Origin: Undaria pinnatifida
Lineage: Eukaryota; Sar; Phaeophyceae; Laminariales; Alariaceae
Direction: 5' to 3'
Length of the DNA: 64,000 nt
Assembly: GCA_012845835.1 (NCBI GenBank)
Contig: JABAKD010000023.1
Coordinates: 18,710,691-18,774,690, forward strand
Position numbers and translations under genes: made by a program. Of this stretch, positions 33,002 to 45,525 are shown in pieces; position 1 is the first letter of the stretch, and every line of letters begins with the position of its first letter. A model generated the notes under the pieces. It did not search any database, was not told the DNA's origin, and saw nothing but the letters and a program-made list of their open reading frames with translations.

Positions 33002-34859
33002 ATTGGAGCTCCTTTCGCTGTTAGTAATTGTTGTGGTATTGTTGTACTTGCTCTTGGTACTTGGAAAAAGAGCCGCACTTCATAGACTATATCCGCACGC
33101 CATCCCCTAGTCTTGAGCAAGAGACATGGATGTCTCGACTCGTGACACACAGGACGCAAGATAAGAGTAGAACGTATCTCGATGTCGAACGCCCTCGTGG
33201 CACCGTGGGAATGGAATGCGGGATGTATATCGAGCAAGTGGTCGCCTGCCTTCTTCAGGAGGTCACCGACCTTGATGTCGCCGGTGAACTTCGTGTTTAT
33301 GTCCTCGCCGACTTGGCGGCCCTCGGCGGCTGCTTCGCAGGGCTTCTGCAAACGACAACAACGGATGGGAATACCTTGCGTTCAGTGAATGTTCAAAATA
33401 GTAAGGCCACGTAGCTGTCGTCGATTTCCAAAGTTGGAAAGGAAGTCGTACAATTTAACACTGCTGTTGTAATGAAAGCGGTCGTTTATGGGCAAAGCCC
33501 TGCCTGGTACCACAACGTTGCTAACACCTATGAAACCACCACTGGGCAGGAACGAACGGGATTCACAGTCGCAACTGGTAAGCGTAAGCCCCGGTATACT
33601 GCTATATAATGCACCTACCGGCGGAATACCGACAACGAAGGGTAAGAGACAGTACCTGCTGTATATATTGTTCGGTACTACTCTATTTCTGCTATCAACA
33701 CTATCACGACCGACGTGTACTGCGATTCCTGAAGAGGTTGCGCACCCTACTTGTACTCGTTAATACAAAGAGTTCATGGGGTTGTATGAAAAATGAGTAA
33801 CAGTAGTAGTACACCGCGTCACTACATGAACAACTCGCTAACCCCAATCACGGGACTGCTCTCCAGCATTCTCCCAGGTTTACTTCAGCTTCTGTTTACT
33901 GCTATATATCAACCTCCAGTGTGTACTGCTATTGGAGCTCCTTTCGCTGTTAGTAATTGTTGTGGTATTGTTGTACTTGCTCTTGGTACTTGGAAAAAGA
34001 GCCGCACTTCATAGACTATATCCGCACGCCATCCCCTAGTCTTGAGCAAGAGACATGGATGTCTCGACTCGTGACACACAGGACGCAAAATAAGAGTAGA
34101 ACGTACCTCGATGTCGAACGCCCTCGTGGCACCGTGGGAATGGAATGCGGGATGTATATCGAGCAAGTGGTCGCCTGCCTTCTTCAGGAGGTCACCGACC
34201 TTGATGTCGCCGGTGCACTTCGTGTTTATGTCCTCGCCGACTTGGCGGCCCTCGGCGGCTGCTTCGCAGGGATTCTGCAAACGACAACAACGGATGGGAA
34301 TACCTTGCGTTCAGTGAATGTTCAAAATAGTAAGGCCACGTAGCTGTCGTCGATTTCCAAAGTTGGAAAGGAAGTCGTACAATTTAACACTGCTGTTGTA
34401 ATGAAAGCGGTCGTTTATGGGCAAAGCCCTGCCTGGTACCACAACGTTGATAACACCTATGAAACCACCACTGGGACAGGAACGAACGGGATTCACAGTC
34501 GCAACTGGTAAGCGTAAGCCCCGGTATACTGCTATGTAAGGCCTACCGGCGGAATACCGACAACGAAGGGTAAGAGACAGTACCTGCTGTATATATTGTT
34601 CGGTACTACTCTATTACTGCTGCTATCAACACTATTACGACCGACGTGTGCTGCGATTCCTGAAGAGGTTGCGCACCCTACTTGTACTTGTTAATACAAA
34701 GAGTTCATGTGGTTGTATGAAAAATGAGTAACAGTAGTAGTACACCGCGTCACTACATGAACAACTCGCTAACCCCAATCACGGGACTGCTCTCCAGCAT
34801 CACCCAGGTTAACTTCAGCTTCTGTTCACTGCTATATATCAACCTCCAGTGTGTACTGC
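33002..34859 (-). repeat. 929-bp tandem duplication inside the right copy
   Basis: Units 33,002-33,930 and 33,931-34,859 match with few differences; the left copy has one equivalent. The junction reads TGTACTGCT|ATTGGAGCTCC. The inner unit has lost the exon donor (GTACGT to ATACGT) and one base in the MNPVRSC frame, so it appears to be the decaying duplicate. Confidence 0.85.
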
Positions 34860-36029
34860 GACTGGTGCTGAGGTATCATGCTGCTGTGTTATTTATCACT
34901 GCATGGACCATTTTTACAACCCTGGCTGACCCCCGTGATGAGACTTGCCCGTTTTCATTGCGTCTTACATGTATAGATACCACGTAGTCGTAGTCGTACA
35001 TCCAAAACGTGTGTTTATATCACAGCACAAAGCGTCACTGCATGGACCACTTGTTCAACCCCCGCTTACCCCGATGACGGGACTGCCCCGTACTCGTAGT
35101 CGTACATACATGAAGTAAGTGTGTTTGGCTGTACGTATGAAAAAGAAATCGCATCACACAGCGTCACTGCATAGGTCTACTCGTAAACCTGAGTACTTGT
35201 ACAATTCCCGCTTACAGCGCGATGACGGGACTGCCCGGTACACGTATCATACTCGTACATGCAAAAGTGTGTTTGTACGCATGAAAAAGAAATCACAGCA
35301 CAACAACAGAAATGTAACTCACGTTTCGTCAAGCTCTCAGCTCCTTCGTTAGGGACGCCGATCGAAGGTGAATCACAGGTGTCCGCGTCACACCAGTCAC
35401 ACACACGAGGGTTGTCGCCGCTTCCCCAGTGCTTCTTGTTAAGGTTATGAAAAGCTTGGCATGTGGAAGGCTCGTCACTCCTGCATGCAGGTGTCGCAGA
35501 CAACGTACTGGGAACTCCTGTTTCTCCTATTTCGTGCGATGAGGAAGCCGTCACAACCCTTGCTCGGGCACGGCCAATCAGGATTGCCAGAAGAAGCTGA
35601 GTCCCGTTCTTGCCCGACCAGCTTCCACACGCCTGATCCTGAACCTCCACCACCCCCACTGTTGGCGGAGCCTCCTCCCGCACTAGCCTTGGTCCGCTTC
35701 GCAAATTTCAACTTCAAATTGTTATCGCCGATCCGGCAAATTTCAAATTCAAATTGTTTGCAGCCGTCAACGGCAATTCCCTCTCAACAGCCAGCAATTG
35801 GCCAACTTCAAATAAAAGTACAAAAAAAAAGAAGTTGCTGAAAAAGCAAAATAAAAATATCAGAGAGCAAGCAGTAAAGATCAGAGAATGAGAGCTAAAA
35901 AGTAAGTAAGAATGAGACTAGGGAAAGCAAGGAAGGCAAGGAACTTAGGGACGGTTCTTCTTCCCAGCAACTAATTTTCTTTTCGGCAATTAAGGGCTGA
36001 GAGGGGGGAGGATATGCCGAGCGAGACGT

Positions 36030-37650
36030 CCGAGGGGGGCGAGGTCTAGGTATATAGTTTTATGCTTTTAGAGCACACTGCGACAGAGCCTACCGCTGTG
36101 CTGTACTGAGAGTGACTTGTCGCATACCTGGTAGTCCGCACTTGAAGTACTGAGTGAAGCACTACGTGTACTACTCTGCTACATACTCTGCCCCTTCCCC
36201 TTCCGTAATGAATCCCACCAAATTCCCTCATATCATCCTGCCGCACTGGCTGTTCGAGACATCGGATGTAGATCAATCGATTATGCGTAACTGGGTGAAA
36301 TCCGAGTGAAATCAACCATTTTATCTACTTACAAGGGCTCCGCATGCCGGCGCCCATGCTTCGGGTAGGGCAGGGTAGCACTCCGGTAAGTTAAGGCGTA
36401 GCTGTTCGATTTGGCATTCATTGAACTTCAAAGTAATGCCAAGAGTTTAATACGAACATGGGATTATGAAGGTCATGCGTTGACGGAAGAAAAAGTAATA
36501 CATATACAACAAAGAAGGCAAGGATAGGCAAAACACACTGTTGTTAAATGCGCCGTCAAGTGAAAGTTGGCGTATATCAAACAAAAATACCGAAAATAGT
36601 ACTGAGAACCTGCGTCGCCTCTAGACGAAACGAAAGAGGACTTGGCATCAATGAAGAGACTGTACTGTTGTCCCCGTGGCAATGAAGGTTCGAAGTCGAC
36701 AGGATGCAAAGTCGGCTTGCATCAAACGTCGACATGGGGCCATGTCAGCCGGCGAGGTTTTGGAAGAAGAGAGCTTTGTTTGTTACCTGAAGGTTGTCGC
36801 ATTGATTAGTCTGCGTGGTCACGGGCGAGGAGGAAAATTAAGAAGAGAACAGCGATCTCTCCTTGCGGTGGCGTTGTCTAAGATAGGTGCGGGGGTGGCT
36901 TTGCTCGTACGGGAGGTTGGCATAGCGCTTCTTCTCTGTTTTTATTCGGGAAGGCGGGATATGTGTGTCTGATGTCTTTGCCTTGCGGGTGCTTTCACGT
37001 TGTCGAAATCGGACGCGTCCCCTCAATACATAATATCCGGATCTTCTCTACCATGACGACTGCTGACAGTGCCGTGCGTATTTCCTAGAGACTAACCCAT
37101 TATTTACTGGTGGTAATAATATACCTTTGCAACATTTTTTTTCATCCCATTTATTATCCTCGCAACGCTCTCGCGGTCCCTCCCAGTAGTAACTCAGATC
37201 CGGGGTCACATAGCGGGCCCTCCTCCTCCCTCCCCACTTCGGCACGTGCCTTCGTTTTTATCGCGAGAAGAAGCCAGCATTTTCTTCCCTCGTTGACTCG
37301 CGTCGAATTGTACCTACCCACGCTGCTAGGCGCTCTCAGCTGTTTTTTTTTTTTTTTTTCTTCATTTTCGCAAATATAGTCAAATCTCATCGTGGTGGGT
37401 ATCGAACTCAAGGACAAACAAGCGTTAGTAGTATTCGAGGGTAAAACCACTATTTAATAGACCCATGAGGCGGCCGGCTGACAATTGATTAAAACAAAAC
37501 ATGAACTTTGCATAGAGATTACATTCCCCCATGTTGTATGATATTACGATAGTTGACGCCGCGTTACCCAGAGAGGTGTTGCCTGTGGTGTCAGTCAACA
37601 GTAGTATTTACTGATGGAGCCTGTCCTGTGACCACGGACTTGGTTATGCG
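36030..37650. other. Unassigned stretch
   Basis: No supported gene. A minus-strand CCCTTGT terminus lies at 36,331-36,385, with stem GGGCGCCGGC. Near 37,385-37,415 the minus strand reads GAGTTCGATACCCACCA, a tRNA T-arm/B-box-like string without a recognisable complete tRNA. A T-run lies at 37,345-37,359. Confidence 0.35.
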
Positions 37651-37662
37651 AGTTAATGTGAG

Positions 37663-38068
<406 letters not shown>

Positions 38069-38074
38069 ACTTCA

Positions 38075-38395
38075 TCCACGGTTTATTTTTTTTTTCAACC
38101 GCGGTTTTCTTTCTATTTTCTTCCCCGTCTATTTCTCGCCTATCCACAACGCAACGATTCTCCCTACTATGCACGAACTCTATTTGCGTTTTGTTTCGTC
38201 TTTCCAATTCCTTTATGCAGTGCACTAACGCCTACCTTCACATATGCCGTGCGTAAAACTTTTCCCGACAATGCCCACCATTCCCAATGGCATAAGTTTC
38301 GAATACATGTAGCACCGCAACCTCTTGGTACGGACCATAACCTTACCTTTGTCTTGGTCACGTTCTCTTTGCGAAACTATTATCTTTGTAATGTT
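38075..38395 (+). repeat. Dispersed repeat, shared with 45,210-45,525
   Basis: About 320 bp is shared in the same orientation, from ATCCACGGTTTA through TTTGTTTCGTCTTTCCAATT to CTTGGTAC..GTCACGTTCT, at roughly 75-80% identity by eye. It is T-rich and non-coding. Confidence 0.75.
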
Positions 38396-38399
38396 TATG

Positions 38400-40800
38400 T
38401 TTACATTTGCCGGGGGGAAGACAGGATAATCTCCTGCGACCAAACTTGCACAAGCGTTTGAAAAATGGACCAAACTCCTCTGAATGCACGTACACTCAAA
38501 GGCCGCCAACTATTAATAATAATCCAATTGGCTGGTCGCGTGCACGCATCGACAGCGTAGTCATCGCAACCCGCTAAACAGCGAAATGACAATTATATGA
38601 AGCACCGTTGTGTGGTCCGACCTTGAAGCACGTCGACGACACTCAGATTCCTACTCGAATCCGCCCCATATAACCTTCGCGCTTGCAATAGGACCCATAA
38701 CGTACACGCTTGCAGTATGTTCCAATCACGAGCTCCCTTACCCCAATACCCAATAACAGGTGCTTCTTGCACATATATATCCCCATCGTATGGACATAAG
38801 TTGGTTGCAAGTATAATTACCGTTCGTTGTGCGACACCTGCATCACACACACTTGAAAACCCAAACGGACCACAATCAATTATACCACGCACGTTTTTCA
38901 ACTACTGCTGTAGCTAGAGCTATGGATGTGCGTAGCTGCCCGAGCGCCGCCCACGTGTGCTGCCCCTCTACCCGCCCTGCATGACGACCCTCCACCGTCC
39001 CCGGCTGCAGCCGCTCCGCCGGAATCGGGCATGTTCCGCTATGCTGAAGGGACATGCGGCGTGGACAATTAAGGTTAAAAAAAACTGGGGTTGGTTGAAC
39101 CGGAATGTGTTGTCATTGAACGCCCTGCCGTCCAACACCTCGCTTTTCTCCTGCAACACTTGTTTCCTGTGTTTGTCCAGCAGCACAGCGCTCTTTCGTT
39201 GGTGGCCGTGCCGATTCAGCAGGCATGGCAAGGCAAGGCAATCCAAGCACTCTTCTGCATGTACATACATGGCTCATGATGCTGTGCACATGGGGCACAT
39301 GCTGACTAACACAGAGGGGAGTGCGACAAAAAGAATGCGACATCCCACTTATAATACCTGGTGTTCAAAGTGTACATAGGGGTACGTGCATATTTCACCT
39401 GGTGTTACTTCCAGAGCCAGGGGAGGTAAACTTACCACAACCAAGTACGAAATAGCTTTCGCGGTTGCAAGTATAATCGCGGTATCTGCTGTAAATGTAC
39501 TTCGTTGCACACGCAACCCACCCCCGAAATAACATCGGCGCGAGGCTCACCTCTCGGTGCGTGCAGCTGCTACAGTGCTCTGGATGCCATGGGCATCCAG
39601 CAGGTCTTGCATGACCCCCGTGGTGCACTCCGATTGGACCCGAAGCAGATTGCAGTTGTTACGACACTCGATGCTCGCGAGGGAAGCTTGTATCTGCCTC
39701 CGCTTCCCTTCAGGAATGGGCGGCTAGTTGTTGCGTTGCTTTCTTGGAGTCGAGTGGCGAAGGCGACGTTGGTGTGCTCTCGCACGGCGATCCCTTTCAA
39801 CTTTTAGGATTTTCCAACTCTATCGTAATATCAACAAAGAAAATACTTGGTGGACAGCAGTGGTGGATGTGATGATTTTTAATTGCCATTAGATACAGTA
39901 TAATTGCTCTATGCGTACCTACTGCCCGAACCAATAGAATGGTGGAAGTCTATCGATACCTGTTGCCCGAACCAATGGAAGGGTGGAACAACTATCGACA
40001 CGTAACTGTAGAAACAATATGTTTTATGAAACCGCTACGATATAGATACCCATAGGACAAACCCATAAATTCCGCCTCTCAGTGTCAATATCCTGTTGCC
40101 CGAACAGTGACGTTCTGGAAATGCCCATCGATACCTACTTGTTTGAACAATATGTTGAAGCAAATAGGTACAATAGGCTACTGGCCGAACAGGAGATCAT
40201 TAAAGATGCCAATCGATACCTATCGCGGGCAACAATAGGCCTCCTATTGAAAGAGGATTCTATCGATTGCCTGTTGACCTGGAACCTTTTGTCCAGTGTG
40301 TTAAAAACAGTGTTTTGAAGTCAGGCTAACGGCGTCTAATAGTAGTCCGGCGTACCTGTTTCACTGTCTGGGAATATCGTGCCAGGCACTCTTCTACATT
40401 TTTTTTCCAGATATGTCAGCTGTGACTAAAACCATTTGAGTGGTGGAGATTCAACTTTGCAAGCTGCGTGATACTTTGGCCTTGCGTTTTTATGTATTGG
40501 CTCCTAGATAGGGATACAAGTCCACGGCTGCCCCGTATTCTGTAAGCTATACCACGAGTAGATAGCCTCCGAAGCTTGTTAACGGTCAGGTCTGAGTTGA
40601 CAGCCTCCGAAATTGACAGTCCGGGCGTTTGCTATTGATAGACTGCCCCAGAAATCAATTGTCCGGACATGCCTCACAATATTTGTGCACAGCCTGCGAA
40701 ATCGGTTGTCCCGACAGATCCCTACTAAATTGGCGGCCGAGGAAATAATATAATACAAAGTATTCTTATATTAAGTTTTTATTTATGAAACTTGCCAAAA
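38400..40800. other. Mostly unassigned; two weak exon-like frames
   Basis: 39,091-39,279 (plus) reads VVIERPAVQHLAFLLQHLFP and 39,550-39,807 (plus) reads LDAMGIQQVLHDPRGALRLD; both have protein-like composition but no family match and no linked splice sites I could defend. The rest holds short phrases (CGATACCTRTTGCCCGAAC) repeated near 39,950-40,210. Confidence 0.25.
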
Positions 40801-41283
40801 ACGGGCAACAGATAGAGTACACCTCTTGCAAAGATGAGTATCGATCCCAAATTCTTCTAACTTACAGCTGACGTCGTTAGAATATTTTCATGAAATATCT
40901 CGCAACCAATCCAATTAGTCATTTACCTGTATCAGGCAGCCTCCGCAATCAAGTATGATGGGCAATTCCCGCGAATAGGCGGATGCCTTAATCCAGCGTA
41001 AGGAAGCTCTACTGATGCACTTTTTCCGGAATGGTTACCTTGTACTACATGCAAGATGTGTGTCCACAGTATGGGGACAGCGTTTGTCTGGGGTCCTTTC
41101 AGAATACCGCGCAGGAGTTAAGGAAAGAGGGATGATGCACGAAGAATACCACGGGTTCAAATGGAGACCTGCTACCCGCATCTCGATTTTCAGGAAATCA
41201 AAGAGCGTCACACATGCCGTGTTGCCCGATACCCTCGCCTCGTTGTGTGCTAATTCGCACCTCAGAGCTCTTGCCATCTTCTG

Positions 41284-41451
41284 TTGACGGCGTACATGAC
41301 CACCACCCTTGGTCCACTCTCTGGGATGGAACACTCGGCTCCTGGGGAGGAGCAGGTCGTCTTCTCACGCAAGGCGGGGGTTGTCGCGAGCAAGATTAGC
41401 TACGTCGACGTTCTTGACTCAGCGAATGACTGGCAAATCCTCGAGAGTCCG
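41284..41451 (+). CDS. Candidate exon of unknown function
   Basis: A frame reading EEQVVFSRKAGVVASKISYV then DVLDSANDWQILESP ends exactly at a GTGAGT donor (41,452). Its composition is protein-like. A separate 90-residue frame lies just upstream (41,015-41,287). Downstream exons were not identified. No family recognised. Confidence 0.3.
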
Positions 41452-42895
41452 GTGAGTGACAATGGTACATGCTTTGGTTAGGCCTAGAAATAGGCACCAG
41501 GTAGCATTTTCGATAAGCCAAAACCAGCTGGGAAGCTTTGTCCTCGGAAAACGAGGGAGAAACAGTTTTACCGGGTCCTTCGGCCGGTTTTAGCCAGTTA
41601 ACCGAGAACCGGCTTGAAGACGTTTGCAATTTTAAGCTTCCGAAATGTTGATAGTTGTTGTTTTCCTTGATTTGCGCCTCGTGTTCTTCCGGGTGCATAT
41701 TCGATTCTGTTCGCAAATTCACAGCTGGTGGTAATGAAGAAACCCCACCCCCCTTTCACCCTGTTGTGTCGAACACACCGCCACCAGGTATTTATCGAAC
41801 TATCACGCTATTCACTGTTGCAGGCACGTTCATTTTTTGCACTACTACTAGTAATAGGAAGGGATGCGCTTTTCCGCAGGTACATCCTGTCAAGTTACGG
41901 AAAACATCGTTTTCACGCTTCTCCAGTAAATTGTTTTGGATGTACCCGCAAGTGTAACGTGATAGATCTGCTCGGTTGCATCAGACAGACTATCAGCAGC
42001 AGAGGTAACATTGTTAATATTTTGGTTCGGAGCTTTTTCTTTACTCACACCTGTTGCGGTGATTCTGCCGGTATAGCATATACCGACATTGACTTGGGGA
42101 ACGAATGCTAGGATGGGTGATGCCTGGTCTAAGGGTGAAGCAGAAGAACAACGCCAATCGGCGCTTAAGCTGTCGTGAACGTGGTCTTGAATCGTTTTTG
42201 GAAGTACTGTACCCACTCGCGACCGCGGGCCCGGTGTTATCAGCTCCGAGGACTTCCCCCCGCAGGCTCGGAGTGCGTTTGTCCACAATACAATAGTTTG
42301 TTAACGCGCGGGAAGTGTCATGCCATCGGCCATGGACTTGCCGTCCATCCCTCGAGAGCCACTAGAAACGCAATCCGGGGAAGTTTAACTGTCTGACAAA
42401 TTGTATACAACAATGCTATATGCGGTATAATGCCCCATGATGCGTACGACCACGGCGGTACAGCACCCTGCAAAAGCCCCATCTCGGGCTACCACCCGCA
42501 AGTTGGCTCAGACTTAGAAGCTTTGATGAACACAGCTGTCCGTACGTTGGGCAATTATCAAGTCCAACAAGTCGTGATCAGTTTCATTGTGTCCTAAGAT
42601 CTACCACGTCTACTGGCCGTGAACTCTGAATGTATCTTCAAGCAAGCCACACACCACGCGCCACACATCCAACTGCGAATTCAACTTTCCGACACCCGGA
42701 CAACACCCGGAATGTGTGTTCCAGTTCAAAAGCCGCCCGTAAAATGGCAGCATCAATCCCGGACATGATCTGTCCACACACAACCACGGCGATGAATAGC
42801 CAACTATGGCTACGCCAGGCCCTATCAGCACCCTGCACACAAACTCAAGTCAGAAAAACTTATGAATTCAAAACTCAGATAAAACCGAAAATCAG

Positions 42896-43576
42896 CTATT
42901 CGTAGTTCGGGACCCCCCCCAAACCGCTGTACGAGCGACCGCATCTGCTCCGTTTCCAGCCGCAGCGTCTTGAGCTCTTTCCGCAACACGACCGGCGCGT
43001 CATGGAACACGCGCGACACCGGTTCCGAGGTGCTCTCCGCCTCCTCCAGGCCTCCTTGTCGACAAACTTGTTGCGGCTTGCAGCCCGCTTGATAGCTGAG
43101 ATGGCTCCGGATGTGATACTCGCCCTGGTGTTCCAATTGCTGGAACACCTCAAGGATCTCGCCGGTGATCTCGAGCTGGACATGAGCGTAAACCGCATCG
43201 TCGCCACATGGACGTCGCGCAGTTCGCCTGTGACCAGGTGCTGCACCGCATACCCGTACTTTTTGTCGTCATTGGCAACACGCCGCGGGCCCCAAGTCCC
43301 CACGAGCTTGCGGTGCTTGCCGTACCTGGACACTCGAGCCACGATAACGTAATCGTCTACCGTGAAATGCGGCAGCGTCTTGCCGCAACTGCCGCGTGCC
43401 CGGTGGTGACGATGATAGGCGTCGACGCGTTCCAGCACCCCTGCCAGGAGCTCATCCTTGGTGTCCACCAAAGAAACAACCAGCTTTTGCATTTGTTTTG
43501 CAATTTGTTTTTGTCGATTGGCCTGGACTGAAAACCCTTGTCGTCCTCCTCGACGAGAGCAGTAAAAGCCGTACAC
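42896..43576 (-). pseudogene. Integrase C-terminal domain and chromodomain, broken
   Basis: FTVDDYVIVARVSRYGKHRK, then VGTWGPRRVANDDKKYGYAV and LRDVHVATMRF form the post-core domain usual in gypsy elements. The chromodomain is split between frames: GEYHIRS and AISAIKRAAS, then LEEAESTSEPVSRVF. The aromatic expected in a chromodomain (usually W in ..ESTWEP) is Ser here. Several indels lie between about 43,190 and 43,020. Confidence 0.7.
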
Positions 43577-43637
43577 GGCTCACGCCTCATCATGACGTGG
43601 TAAGGGGTCGTCGGCATCCTCTTTCGCCACGCCGTGT

Positions 43638-44130
43638 TCATGCCCATTGGATCACTTCGCGCATCACGCGCTTGACGCTCCCGTTGGTCCACGCGCTGTT
43701 GGCTACAGAGACCCGATGTTCAACATCCAGTGTTTTCGCCTTCTTGCGCACCACGCGGTTACGGAAATGGGTCGCGTTGTCGCTCACCCTCGTGGTTGGC
43801 GACCCAAACGTGGCACACATGCGAACAAACTCTTCCACGATGCCCTGCACCTTGCACACTTTAGACGGTCGCCGCCATGTGCATCCACTCCCGTCCTCGA
43901 GAACGACCAGCACGTACTGGAATCTATTCGCAGCGTCAACTTCGGCGTCCACCGCGCCCTCCCCCATGCGGAGAGAATCGAAATTATCAACTGCGTTCAG
44001 CTGTCTCCCATCAGGGGTATTTTCCACCGTACGGCGCACCATCGCCCCCGCCTTGCTGTCCGCACAGTACAGGCAAGAGTCGGAGTCATGTCCCGCACGT
44101 CACCATGCCCTCCCTTACGCAGTGCTGCTC
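43638..44130 (-). pseudogene. Ty3/gypsy integrase core; third catalytic position is Lys
   Basis: Zinc-binding CLYCADSKAGAMV is readable just upstream, followed by the DDE core: AVDNFDSLRMG (first Asp), FQYVLVVLEDGSGCTW, TRVSDNATHF (second Asp) and AWTNGSVKRVMREV. In related integrases the last motif is NG-x-V-E-x, where E is catalytic; here the position is K. With the frameshifts around it, this core is not expected to be active. Confidence 0.75.
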
Positions 44131-44172
44131 AAGCGGAGCCATTGTTGCACCGACCCCGCGGGTCTGGGCCCC

Positions 44173-44547
44173 TCAAGGTGAGCACATACCAGCAGTCGCT
44201 CTTTTAGAGACTCGTTCTTGGCCGGCACCCAGGTCACACGGTGGCCATGGTACTCCACTCGGTACAGCCCTTCTGAATCTAGCGAAGCTATCCCCAACGC
44301 CGTATCGATGGTGGGCCCGTGCGGCCGCCTGCACACCGCGCACAACCTTCTTCGTCGAAAACTTGTCGCTCCCAGCGAAAAGCACCTCTGTGTACTTGAC
44401 GCTCGCGCCCACGCACACCGGACGTCCCGGTCGCGTCACCCAACGCGACAGCAGGTCATCCCAGCAGTTCTCATCGCCAGGGATGTGCACGATAGTGTAC
44501 TGGAACTCTCCGAGAAATACGCGCCATCCTTGTAAACGTTGTGCCAC
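44173..44547 (-). pseudogene. Ty3/gypsy RNase H C-terminus
   Basis: GWRVFLGEFQYTIVHIPGDE followed by NCWDDLLSRWV is the usual RNase H end (I-x-G-x-x-N-x-x-A/D-D-x-L-S-R). The reading then continues in another frame (ESLKERLLVCAHLEG), the start of the H-H-C-C linker region. Confidence 0.75.
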
Positions 44548-44639
44548 CGCCTTGGGTGTGGGCGCTCCGGTCGCACGAAAAATTTACTCGAGGTTCCGAT
44601 TGCCACAGTGAATCGCCACCCCGCCCTCCCGCCCTACCC

Positions 44640-44685
44640 GAAGCATGGGTGCCGGCGAATGCCGGCACCCATGCGGAGCCCTTGT
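44640..44685 (+). repeat. Hairpin/CCCTTGT terminus, copy 6
   Basis: GGGTGCCGGC-gaat-GCCGGCACCC forms a perfect 10-bp stem, followed by ATGCGGAGCCCTTGT. The stem sequence differs from copies 1, 2 and 4 but matches the type at 36,331-36,385. Confidence 0.7.
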
Positions 44686-45525
44686 TTTTTTATAAACTCA
44701 TGCTCGTTTTTTTGTGTAGTGTAGCCGCTGTCCTGCTGTTGCTGCTGCTTCCGCTTTTGGTTTCTCCTGTAAATACGTTAAAAAAAAAATGGAAAGCGAC
44801 TGTCTGTGGTCTTGAGGTCGCCGAGCCAGTGTGTGTTCCCCCTGCGCCTTGCCAGACGGCTGCTGCTCTCTACACTACTGCTGCTGTGCCGCAATTTCTT
44901 GTTGGGCCATCGGCCGCCTCTGCCCCCGCCACTGCTGCTGCTATAATAGATTAATGGTCTGACTTCCGGCGTGGGTTTATCGTTTTTCGCGTACCTTAGT
45001 GTCAGGGACTTGGTCTGACTGCTGTAACTGACGTTGAATATTTTCCTGCAGTAGCGGTAGGATTTTTCCACTTAATAAACAAACGGAATTCGTCTCGCAG
45101 CCTTCAGCGCTCTCGGCGCATGTCATGCCGTCCGAATCCTTATCCGGATTCAGCTAAGATCTGGCTACTACCTTTGGCAATTGAGCTTTCCTTACATATA
45201 TTACGTTTCATCCACGGTTTAGTTTTTTCCCAACCGCGGTTTTCTTTCCATTTTCTTCCCGTTCACGTATTTCTCGCCTATCCACGAAACCACAGTTCTC
45301 CCTACTATACACAACCTTTTATTTACGTTTTGTTTCGTCTTTCCAATTCCTCTATGCGGTGCACCATTACCTTTCCTCACATGTGCCTGTGCGGAGAACC
45401 ACTCCCGACAACACCCACAATTTTCATTGGCATATGCTTCAATTACATTTAGCACCTCAACCTCTTGGTACCGCCCATTACGTTCCCCTTTTCTTAGTCA
45501 CGTTCTTTTTGCGCAACTATTGCGG

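Larger units (their letters stand above)
31858..36029 (-). mobile_element. Right inverted copy of the gene-bearing element
   Basis: Reverse complement of 1-3,457. It differs by a TRIM insertion (32,573-32,941), a 929-bp tandem duplication (33,002-34,859) and loss of the segment equivalent to about 880-1,330. The outer end continues at least to 36,029, where the left copy runs off the window. The hairpin/CCCTTGT end is at 31,858-31,905. Several exon equivalents are damaged here, so if the gene is functional the left copy is the better candidate. Confidence 0.65.
42880..44600 (-). mobile_element. Ty3/gypsy (chromodomain-type) polyprotein fragment, decayed
   Basis: On the minus strand the order is RNase H C-terminus, integrase zinc-binding, integrase core, C-terminal domain, chromodomain. 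This is the normal Ty3/gypsy chromovirus order. Protease and RT are absent and no LTRs were found. The fragment stops near 44,600, close to the CCCTTGT terminus at 44,640-44,685. The reading shifts frame several times. Confidence 0.75.

Noticed and set aside
1-36029. A single 36-kb transposon (Maverick-like) with long terminal inverted repeats
   Set aside because: The arms both end at a hairpin/CCCTTGT terminus found elsewhere, and the interior is a patchwork of complete, unrelated elements with their own target duplications. No viral-type packaging, polymerase or integrase gene was seen.
37385-37415. Second tRNA or TRIM candidate (GAGTTCGATACCCACCA)
   Set aside because: Only a B-box-like string; no paired LTRs, no acceptor stem.
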